A DNA stretch of 64,000 bases from Synergistaceae bacterium (GTDB taxonomy: Bacteria > Synergistota > Synergistia > Synergistales > Aminobacteriaceae). Positions 16,132 through 23,267 of the stretch are shown in pieces. Made by a program: the position numbers and the translations under genes. The notes below the pieces were generated by a model, which was given only the letters and a program-made list of their open reading frames with translations, was not told the DNA's origin and ran no database searches. The stretch spans positions 1 to 64,000 of the forward strand of contig JAISLU010000093.1 in assembly GCA_031277095.1 (NCBI GenBank), read 5' to 3'. The first letter of the stretch is position 1. Each line of letters starts with the position of its first letter.

Positions 16132-17877
16132 ATGAAAAAAATCTTCTTGTCGCTCATGGTTGTTCTTGTTGTTCTTGCGACCTCCGTTCACGGGGCCGAC
16201 TTCAAAGCATACGACTCACCGGTGGACGCGGAGATCATAGCGGAAAAAGCCTTCGTTCGCTCCGATCACGAGAACAGATCGAAGCGCCTTGTGAGTCTGG
16301 AAGAGGGCGATGTGGTGTCGTTGATGGGCGAGTGGGACGGAGGCGACGCCTATCCGTGGTACGCCGTGATGATCAAGGCGGAAACGGGCTGGATATACGG
16401 GCAGAACATTCAGCGCCTCGACGGCAAGCCAATGACCGCCGCCGCCTCGCCTCCTGCCACCGGCGTGCCAACCGCACAAGGACAAAAAAGCGCCCCCGAG
16501 CCGGGGGTATTGGCCACCGACGGCGATTACGTCACGGTGGTGGCGCGTGGCCAGGGGACGGACCGCGCTAAGGCTCTGGAGCAGGCGTGGATTGAGGCCG
16601 TGCGCTTGGCGGTAGGGGCGACGATTTCCAGTAAAAGCGAGCTGAACAACGACGAGTTCGCGGAGAACACCATCGCCCACAGCCGAGGTGTCATCGAGAG
16701 CTTCGACATTGTGGACGAAAAGAACGACGGCAAACGCGCCACGGTGACGATTCAGGCCAAAGTCCATAAGGAAATTCTGACCGACGCGGCGAAGGTCTAC
16801 GCGGAAGCCCATACGGTGAAAGCCGACGCTGGCGGGGCAATCAAGGCCCAGTTGGACGTAAAGGCCAAGGACACCACGGCAGAGGCCAAACAAAAATCCG
16901 GCGTGGAGCTTTTGAAAGAAGTTCTGGACAGCTACGGCCCGGAGATGTTCTACTCCGCAACGCTGGACCCGAAGATAAAATTCAATAAAGAAACAAAAAG
17001 AGCCTATATACAGGTTATCCAGAAATTCAACCAGGACCTTTTCTGGCAAGAATTTATTCCCCGTCTGCACAAGGCCCTTGAAGGTATAGCGACGAAAAAA
17101 GAAAAGCGTTTTTACGAGGACTCCGTGAGAAAGGCAAATCAGCAACTTGCTAAGGAAGGGTTTGCGCTCTGGAGGGGAGTATTTTATCAATCGGAAAGCG
17201 ATTGGACAGGAAATTATCTTCCTAATATAAAAGACGCTAAATTCTCAGATAAATTTGTGGCTTTTGGCGATAGGAATGTCGTTGGCTCTTATATGTCCCA
17301 ATTCAATATGGCGCCTTTCAGTTGGTATAAAAAAGGTGTTGACGATGGTTGGATATCCTACCCCACAGGAAGCTTTATCATCACCCTCAACAACACAAAC
17401 AAAGCCGAGCCTCGGGCTTTGAAGGCCGTTATTCCCGAAAATCACACATCATATATATTATATGATCTACCTTGTAGTCTTTCACTCGACAACAACAGGA
17501 ATTTCAAACCTTCGAATCCAGCGCTACTGTCCATATTTTCAGATTACGAGAATACAATGTCTGCCAACGTCGTCCTCACTATAACCTATCTTGATCAAGG
17601 AGAAGAAGAAATACACACTCAGCTTTTACGTATGGGTTCAATTAAACCGACAATCTATCGCAAATTTTATTTTACTTTTAATCGGCCTGAATATGATCAA
17701 ATAATTCAAGTATTTACTATCGCTCCTGGTTACGTTGATGGAACGGGACGGCATCTTTTCCTCGGTTCATCGAACTACAACCAAAAATACGGTGTGGGGT
17801 GGTATGTCGAACTAGACGAAAGCGACCTCGAAAAAGTGGACAGCATGAAACTCGAAGTTGTTTTCGAAAACCAATGA
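16132..17877 (+). CDS. Secreted bacterial-SH3 / LPP20-like protein
   Basis: A 581-aa exported protein starting at ATG 16132 (signal peptide KKIFLSLMVVLVVLATSVHG, with GAAAGG upstream); the frame is open from 16009 through the MITE arms, which I exclude. Residues about 30-100 look like a bacterial SH3 domain (VRSDHENRSKRLVSLEEGDV, then GWIYGQNIQRL). Residues about 125-215 carry the LPP20/FlgT-like pattern (VTVVARGQGTDRAKALEQAW, then IEAVRLAVG). The C-terminal half, from about residue 305, is unrecognised and conspicuously more AT-rich than the first half, a sharp switch near 17040 that suggests a mosaic gene. It may bind cell wall or act with the secreted proteins encoded upstream; function unknown. 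Confidence 0.6.
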   Translation: MKKIFLSLMVVLVVLATSVHGADFKAYDSPVDAEIIAEKAFVRSDHENRSKRLVSLEEGDVVSLMGEWDGGDAYPWYAVMIKAETGWIYGQNIQRLDGKPMTAAASPPATGVPTAQGQKSAPEPGVLATDGDYVTVVARGQGTDRAKALEQAWIEAVRLAVGATISSKSELNNDEFAENTIAHSRGVIESFDIVDEKNDGKRATVTIQAKVHKEILTDAAKVYAEAHTVKADAGGAIKAQLDVKAKDTTAEAKQKSGVELLKEVLDSYGPEMFYSATLDPKIKFNKETKRAYIQVIQKFNQDLFWQEFIPRLHKALEGIATKKEKRFYEDSVRKANQQLAKEGFALWRGVFYQSESDWTGNYLPNIKDAKFSDKFVAFGDRNVVGSYMSQFNMAPFSWYKKGVDDGWISYPTGSFIITLNNTNKAEPRALKAVIPENHTSYILYDLPCSLSLDNNRNFKPSNPALLSIFSDYENTMSANVVLTITYLDQGEEEIHTQLLRMGSIKPTIYRKFYFTFNRPEYDQIIQVFTIAPGYVDGTGRHLFLGSSNYNQKYGVGWYVELDESDLEKVDSMKLEVVFENQ

Positions 17878-18002
17878 CGACGGAGAGAAAACAATGGATA
17901 GACTTTCTGCGTCGTTCACGGGATTTCTCCTTTCCTGATAACTTTGAGCGGTTCTCAGGCTTAAGATCAATCCCGTTCCCGGAATTGTCAAACTCTGGGA
18001 GT

Positions 18003-18021
18003 CCCCCGGCATAGCCGGGGG
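18003..18021. repeat. GC-rich hairpin, copy 2
   Basis: CCCCCGGC and GCCGGGGG flank ATA, followed by TTTATCAATTTT. The weak T-rich tail means it could serve as a terminator for the gene ending at 17877. It matches the hairpin at 11709-11725 with the loop inverted. Confidence 0.65.
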
Positions 18022-18028
18022 TTTATCA

Positions 18029-18130
18029 ATTTTAATTAAGATAAAAAGCCTAAAGTTAGAATAGCTAAAAACAAGTCAATTGCTCTATTTAGCGCGTGTA
18101 AATTTAACATTTTTTAAGTTAAACGACTAT
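18029..18130. mobile_element. MITE-like interspersed repeat, copy 3
   Basis: Third copy, identical to copy 1 over almost the whole core (GATAAAAAGCCTAAAGTTAG onward to TTAAGTTAAACGACTAT) with a divergent left terminus starting AATTAAG. It follows eight bases after the GC-rich hairpin. Confidence 0.75.
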
Positions 18131-18171
18131 AAACCGCTCAATTTATTTCCTGCAGTCATGCTTATGCAGCA

Positions 18172-20067
18172 CTAAAATGGTTCGATTGCGTTCATGTCGC
18201 TCAGGTCGAGGGAAAATATCCAATCTCTTATCTGAAGCATGTCCCATCGATTTTTGATTATTTTCTGCTCATTTGCCGCTATCGCCGTTTTGTTGAGGGA
18301 CTGGGTATCGTTGCGCGAGTCGTTCTTCACTTTACGACCCAGTAGCTTGAAGGCATGCCCCTCCCGGAGCAGGTAGATGTCGTTTTCGATACCCATCAGT
18401 ACATCGCGTTCCCCATCGCCGTTCATATCCTCCAAATAGAAGAACGAGACATCCCACTTGCCGTCCCCGTACCGATTCTTGGAGGGCTCCAGGCTCTTCC
18501 GGCAGGCCCGCGCCAAACGCTCCCTCTCGTCTGGGCTGAGTTCACCGCCGAATACCGGGGCTTCTCGGGCGCTTCCCGCGAAGTTCTCGAAGTCCTCCTT
18601 CTGCCGCTGATCGTAGGTTTCGCCAAAGTGTGAGTTGCGCATTGTGTACTCTTTTTTTATCGATGCGACCTCCCTGGCGATTTCTCTATGAATTTCATTC
18701 GCCTGTCCGCCGGATGCGAACGGGCCCAATTTCTCGGCGACCAGAGATACCCCGCCGGCATCCAACTCCTCCAAAGTTCTGATGCCGTAGATACCCAAGT
18801 TACGCGCGGTGTAGCTCCAATCGAAGTCGATACTCTCTCCCTTCCCCACGGACTCTCTGAGCCATTCAAGGCGCCAGTTCAGGACTATCCTCCGCACATC
18901 GCACACGGGGGACGACAGAAGGATGAGTACCGCGCCTAAAGCGGGGAACGCGGCTCTGTTCACCACGCCGTAAAAGATGGGCCACTTCCTCCATCGACTC
19001 ACGAGAAAAAACGCCCACGCGAAACCCCACAGGCCAAAGGCGATGTCGAAGGCGAGCGAGATCGCTCTATCAACCGTCCAGCCGTACTGTCCTATGCGGA
19101 GACCTATTGTGTATACGAGAAGCGGGCAGAACACCGGCAGCAAGACAAGGGAAATTTTGACCAAAGCGTTGACCGGACGGGAGAACGGCTCCCGCAGGTT
19201 TCCCCCATCGGCGGTGCCGTCTCGCCAGGCAGCGAAGGCGCAGAGACCGTTCGCCAGGAAGGTACTGAGTATCACGCCGGCGTACCCCCCTCTCCAGAGC
19301 CTGTTCACCCCCACGGGCAGTGCGGCGACGAAGGTCAGCGTGAAAAGGGAGAGCATCGGCAGGAGGCAGGAGAACACCGGCAGGATATATCGCTCCAGAA
19401 CGTCCAGCAGGCGATTCGAGCGGGCTGTCCAATAGAACGCCGTACCCCACACGGCGAACACCACGATTACGCAATTCCTGAGCAGCCATCGGGCGGCGCC
19501 GGCGATGCTGCCGCCGATTATACCCGCGAGTTCCGCGCCGATGGCGAGCGCTGCAAAAAACAGCGCCAAAAAAAAACCGGCGATGACCGAAGCGAAGAAA
19601 ATGCGCGAGAAGTTACGGAACGAGACCCGCCACTCGGGGAACGCGCCGTCCCCGTCAGCCCATGACACGAAGCCTGGCAGCGTCAGGAGCGCCCCTGCGT
19701 ATGCCGTCACGACGATGCAGAAATCGGCGCCCCACGTGAAGTATGGGTATGGGTTTCCACAAAAAATTTGCGCGCTGTCCAGCAGGAGAAGAATCGTACA
19801 CCAGGGAACCATGACCGCTGCGACGCGTCTCGTCGGTTCACGGACGAGGTAAAACGGCAGCGGCAAGAACGAGACTGTAATATACCAGTGCCACTGCACC
19901 GGTGACCTGAACATGAAATAAAATGCGATTCCCTGCGCGAGCCCGACGCATATTGTAAAAGCCATGCGCAGGTCATCAGGGTCACGATGTTTCAGCGCTT
20001 GCCATATTCCGTCACGTCTCTCCATGTTTGCCCCGATTCCGCCGGATTTTTGCGGTTCGTCGAACAT
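18172..20067 (-). CDS. DUF4153-like multi-pass membrane protein with C-terminal repeat-containing domain
   Basis: A 631-aa protein with about ten hydrophobic segments in the first 400 residues. The segment LVYTIGLRIGQYGWTVDRAI resembles the conserved core of DUF4153 membrane proteins, whose function is unknown. The C-terminal 200 residues are soluble; they contain FYLEDMNGDGERDVLMGIEN, an FG-GAP/EF-hand-like calcium-binding stretch (DxNxDGxxD). That combination of a DUF4153 core with an FG-GAP-like tail is not one I know. The start follows AAAGGAGG upstream of 20067. It is transcribed alone, convergent with the SH3-type gene. Confidence 0.6.
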   Translation of the reverse strand: MFDEPQKSGGIGANMERRDGIWQALKHRDPDDLRMAFTICVGLAQGIAFYFMFRSPVQWHWYITVSFLPLPFYLVREPTRRVAAVMVPWCTILLLLDSAQIFCGNPYPYFTWGADFCIVVTAYAGALLTLPGFVSWADGDGAFPEWRVSFRNFSRIFFASVIAGFFLALFFAALAIGAELAGIIGGSIAGAARWLLRNCVIVVFAVWGTAFYWTARSNRLLDVLERYILPVFSCLLPMLSLFTLTFVAALPVGVNRLWRGGYAGVILSTFLANGLCAFAAWRDGTADGGNLREPFSRPVNALVKISLVLLPVFCPLLVYTIGLRIGQYGWTVDRAISLAFDIAFGLWGFAWAFFLVSRWRKWPIFYGVVNRAAFPALGAVLILLSSPVCDVRRIVLNWRLEWLRESVGKGESIDFDWSYTARNLGIYGIRTLEELDAGGVSLVAEKLGPFASGGQANEIHREIAREVASIKKEYTMRNSHFGETYDQRQKEDFENFAGSAREAPVFGGELSPDERERLARACRKSLEPSKNRYGDGKWDVSFFYLEDMNGDGERDVLMGIENDIYLLREGHAFKLLGRKVKNDSRNDTQSLNKTAIAANEQKIIKNRWDMLQIRDWIFSLDLSDMNAIEPF

Positions 20068-20224
20068 CAGTCGGCCTCCTTTGGGGAAATTTCTTGCTTT
20101 TTAAGAATACAGCGCATTGTATTATAATTTCAAACGCTTAAAGCATACTTTCGGGTATCTCAGAGCATCCCGCAGTCCCTGTGTTCAATCATAAAGACCG
20201 AAAAAGGGCCGAAAAGGGTGAATA

Positions 20225-21250
20225 TTGTCCATGAAGAAGCAATGTAAAAATATGCATAAAATGTTTTATTTCATATCCATTGTTGTGTTATCATTTTTTG
20301 TTAGCTTCACTGTTCTTTCCCGCGCCCTTACTCCCATAGAAAAAAACGAATCTTTGCCTGCTCCTGCTTTAAAGGAACCCTCGATTGCCTCCTTGAATCC
20401 GCCTTCGCCGGCTGAACTTCTGGTCTCGCCCAAAGTCGCCGCATACTATCCTCTCAGTAACTTCTATTCGGACAGTTACCTGTCAGACGGAGGGAGAAGT
20501 CCTTTAGAAGACCTTCGTTTACCTTGCTACAGACAAACGAACATTTACAGCTACGAGCATTATGTGTTCACAAAATTTATGAATATCCGCTTCTTCGACG
20601 AACCGGCCTTATGTATACTCAAAATAAATTTCAGCCCTGATCGACAAACAAGTGACGCCTGGCAAAAACTTTACAGCGAGTTCCGTAATCTCAAACCTTA
20701 TCAGACCTGGAAGGCAATCAAATGGCGCATTCTTGAGACAATTCAAGAGGAAGAGAAACCTCAAATTTTTACCGGGGACGTGCAAAAATTGATCGACGAC
20801 GTGAGAAATGTTTTTTGCGTACCCACCATACCTACCGTTGACCTGAGCCCGAGAACCGACTCCAAGCTATCCACCAAAAACAGCTCCTTCGAATTCACTC
20901 GATCTCAACGCTACTGTATCCTGAATATTTTTGAGAATCTATGTAAAAATTCAAGGCCCACTTTGGAAGAGAGGACTTATTTTACCGAAGTGCGCGATAT
21001 AAGCGCCGAGTATAAACCCGACAAACGCGTATCCATGTTGGGATTTATCTGGAAAGTCCTTATAGGTTCGGATTTTATCGTATTTTATTCGGACGGAGTT
21101 TTTTATGATCTTTTATGGCCGAACAGAGCGGAAAAAGATTTGGATATTGCGTACCCGGAGAACTACCGCTCCGGTCAGAGAGTGGTTCCCTCCCGGTGGA
21201 GGAAGACGGCTGTTCCGGCAAAAAATGACCACCGGGGCCAGGGAGAATAA
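20225..21250 (+). CDS. Hypothetical secreted or membrane-anchored protein
   Basis: A 341-aa protein with an N-terminal hydrophobic segment (FYFISIVVLSFFVSFTVLSRA), so it is exported or anchored. Two starts are possible: TTG at 20225, six bases after AAAAGGG, or ATG at 20231. No domain was recognised; the body is polar with many aromatic residues. Composition is AT-rich compared with flanking housekeeping genes, consistent with an accessory gene. A stable GC-rich hairpin follows its stop codon. Confidence 0.55.
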   Translation: MSMKKQCKNMHKMFYFISIVVLSFFVSFTVLSRALTPIEKNESLPAPALKEPSIASLNPPSPAELLVSPKVAAYYPLSNFYSDSYLSDGGRSPLEDLRLPCYRQTNIYSYEHYVFTKFMNIRFFDEPALCILKINFSPDRQTSDAWQKLYSEFRNLKPYQTWKAIKWRILETIQEEEKPQIFTGDVQKLIDDVRNVFCVPTIPTVDLSPRTDSKLSTKNSSFEFTRSQRYCILNIFENLCKNSRPTLEERTYFTEVRDISAEYKPDKRVSMLGFIWKVLIGSDFIVFYSDGVFYDLLWPNRAEKDLDIAYPENYRSGQRVVPSRWRKTAVPAKNDHRGQGE

Positions 21251-21265
21251 GAATAAACCACCGTA

Positions 21266-21291
21266 TCACCGGCGGTCAGGGCCGCCGGTGA
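21266..21291. terminator. GC-rich hairpin between convergent genes
   Basis: TCACCGGCGG (21266-21275) pairs perfectly with CCGCCGGTGA (21282-21291) around a six-base loop. There is no T-run, so termination would be Rho-independent only in a weak sense; the location between convergent stop codons supports a terminator role. Confidence 0.5.
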
Positions 21292-21315
21292 CGTACGCGA
21301 GATGTGAATTCAACC

Positions 21316-21486
21316 TCAAGCCCGGATATCCAACTGCCGACCTACCCCCATAGACTGCAAGAGTATGGCGACGCTTTCCTGCTGGACATCCATTACGTTT
21401 TTCAGCACCGCCATCTGGACGCCCGCTGTCAATTTGGCCGAAGCCATCTCCATGGACGTCTGCGCAATGCCCATCGTAATGTCCAT
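21316..21486 (-). CDS. YjfB-family small protein (putative motility protein)
   Basis: A 56-aa gene. The ATG at 21486 has a perfect AGGAGGTGA eight bases upstream. The product runs MDITMGIAQTSMEMASAKL, then VQMAVLKNVMDVQQESVA and ILLQSM, matching the YjfB family: short helical proteins with the pattern 'MDI...S...q......aVlk..md......a..LL..'. Family members are often annotated as putative motility proteins, but a biochemical role is not established. The window's flagellar genes make such a role plausible. The strong site and family match make this one of the surest small genes here. Confidence 0.75.
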   Translation of the reverse strand: MDITMGIAQTSMEMASAKLTAGVQMAVLKNVMDVQQESVAILLQSMGVGRQLDIRA

Positions 21487-21546
21487 GCTTGGTCACCTCC
21501 TTCTCACCTCGATTTAAGTATCGGCCTCTGTCATGATATTTTATAG

Positions 21547-21792
21547 AGTACTTATGCTCTATTCGTCGTGCGAAATGGGGGGTATATCATTTAAAATCCC
21601 TATTTGAACAAGTTTGAACAATGGAAGCGAGTTATCTTCAAAAGTCAATATTTACGCCACAATAGCCTCTATAATGTAAAAATTTGAGATTTTAAAAACC
21701 TTATTTATCACCAGCCAATCACGCGGAAACAGTGGCGCACGGACCCTAACATTGCAGTTGTAGAATGTATTAAAAAGAGGTAAACTAAAAAA
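21547..21792. other. AT-rich intergenic region
   Basis: No supported gene. A TATAAT-like hexamer near 21670 could belong to a promoter for the genes downstream, but no good -35 element is visible. Confidence 0.4.
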
Positions 21793-21924
21793 ATGTCAGA
21801 ATGGGGTGTCACTATCGGTATTCATTCATCTTATAACTTTATCAATGCCCGTCGCGATGAAATTCCTGTTCCCGTAGCGACCCATCGTGTTATGTTGGCT
21901 TCAAGTTGGCTTCAAAAATCTTAA
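21793..21924 (+). CDS. Possible 43-aa protein, unknown
   Basis: An ATG at 21793 lies 11 bases after AAGAGG and opens a 43-codon frame (MSEWGVTIGIHSSYNFINAR to the end LQKS). It ends 22 bases before the lipoprotein gene, whose own AGGAG site lies between. It has no recognisable family and could be a leader peptide, a remnant of a longer gene or chance. Confidence 0.3.
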   Translation: MSEWGVTIGIHSSYNFINARRDEIPVPVATHRVMLASSWLQKS

Positions 21925-21946
21925 AATATAGATAGGAGTTTTGGTA

Positions 21947-22876
21947 ATGAAGGCAAAGTCCGTGTTTTTGTGCCCATTTCTATTGGTTTTGTTTGTGATT
22001 CTGGCGTCCGGCGGCTGCGGAGGAGGCGGTGATGACAAGTCAATTGATTTCAGCGTACTGTCCGGCACATGGGAAGCGATCGAAGGCTCCGGAACTGCCA
22101 GCGGAGACGGCGATGAGTTCAAATTGAGACTGAATGAAGGCGTTATGGAGTTCGAGCTTGTCGATCTGAAAACAGACGAAGCGACCGTTCGGGTACCTTA
22201 TAAGATTGATTGGGATGTCTACTATCAAGACGTGCTCGATAGCGCAATAACATTGGAAAACGACAACGCGCAATCTCTCGTTAAAAGGACGGGCGCGAAC
22301 AAGTTCAGCTACACCTACCCCGACGGCTCCGCCATTGACGTGACCGTGACCTCAGATTCGACGGCGACCGTGGTCGCAGCGGGCCCATACGAGACTGACG
22401 GCAAGGTTTATCAGTATAACGTCACATACACAATGAAGAAATTTGACGAAAACGAGGTTGCTGAAGATGTCCCAATTGATCTCAGCGCCTTGGCCGGCAA
22501 GTGGACGGTAAAATCGGGATCCGGCTCGGGGGCCGGCTCGCCGGTATTCAGCGAAGCTATTAAGCTGAAGTTCGTAATGGGAGAAGTTTCCTTTACGATT
22601 AATGCCAGCGGAGTTACTATAGATCATGATATCTACTGGAATATCTATATGGTATTCGAGGGTGAGCATTACATAGGCTACGAATATTCACCCAATGTCT
22701 CGCAGGTCAATGTAGAAAGAATAAGCGCAAATAAATTCCGCTGCACATACCCGAGCGACAGCGAGATTGACCATATTGACATAACCGTAACCTCGGATAC
22801 AACGGCTACAGCAGAAGAGGAATCCAATGACTACAGCGTCACGTACACCATGGAAAAAACAGGGCAAAATCCATAG
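21947..22876 (+). CDS. Predicted lipoprotein with two internal repeats
   Basis: A 309-aa protein from ATG 21947 (AGGAG eight bases upstream; the frame also has TTG at 21941). The N-terminus has a hydrophobic stretch, FLLVLFVILASGGCGGGGDD, ending in a Cys followed by Gly/Asp, as in a lipoprotein tethered by the second or third glycine-rich linker; the lipobox is not canonical. The mature part contains two copies of one domain, residues about 35-165 and 175-305, each opening with LSGTWEAIEGSGT or LAGKWTVKSGSGS and closing with VTVTSD-T-TAT then YTM-K. The domains resemble lipocalin-like or calycin beta-barrel folds by pattern only. Function unknown. Confidence 0.55.
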   Translation: MKAKSVFLCPFLLVLFVILASGGCGGGGDDKSIDFSVLSGTWEAIEGSGTASGDGDEFKLRLNEGVMEFELVDLKTDEATVRVPYKIDWDVYYQDVLDSAITLENDNAQSLVKRTGANKFSYTYPDGSAIDVTVTSDSTATVVAAGPYETDGKVYQYNVTYTMKKFDENEVAEDVPIDLSALAGKWTVKSGSGSGAGSPVFSEAIKLKFVMGEVSFTINASGVTIDHDIYWNIYMVFEGEHYIGYEYSPNVSQVNVERISANKFRCTYPSDSEIDHIDITVTSDTTATAEEESNDYSVTYTMEKTGQNP

Positions 22877-22991
22877 CTTTAACTTCCGCCAAACAACGCG
22901 GGCGTGGAGGAGACACGCCCGATGAATTTTTGAGAAACATGAGGGAAGTCGCTCTCTGCTGTCAAGCGTCTGAAAAAATCCCAAATCCGCA

Positions 22992-23240
22992 TTTTCAGGG
23001 GAGCCGGCTCTACAGGCCGAGCAAGCCCTGTCCTCCCTGAGCTTGAATGCCGGGGGTTTCAGGGGGCCAGTGAAGCCCTCCGGCCGAGCGAGCTCCGCCC
23101 CCCTGAGCTTGAATGCCGGGGGTTTCAGGGGGGCCAGTGAGGCCCTCCGGGCCGAGCGAACTCCGCCCCCCTGAGCTTGAATGCCGGGGGTTTCAGGGGG
23201 GCCAGTGAGGCCCTCCGGGCCGAGCGAACTCCGTCCCCCT
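22992..23240. repeat. Structured 66-68 bp tandem repeat array upstream of mutS
   Basis: Three full units begin at 23039, 23105 and 23173 (spacing 66 and 68; a fourth start at 23241 is truncated), and a degenerate unit precedes them from 22992. Each holds several nested palindromes: CCCCCTGA with TCAGGGGG, GGCC-AGTGA-GGCC, and GGCCC-TCC-GGGCC. The array ends 28 bases before the mutS start codon, within its probable leader. The minus-strand frame across it is repetitive and is not treated as a gene. Confidence 0.85.
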
Positions 23241-23267
23241 GAGCTTAAATTATAGGAGATAAATTTT

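Larger units (their letters stand above)
17878..18171. other. Convergent intergenic region with hairpin and MITE
   Basis: Between two convergent genes lie the second GC-rich hairpin and the third MITE copy, listed separately. Nothing else is supported. Confidence 0.6.

Noticed and set aside
22992-23240. Possible CRISPR array
   Set aside because: The units are tandem without unique spacers, and no cas gene is near; the palindromes fit a structured repeat instead.
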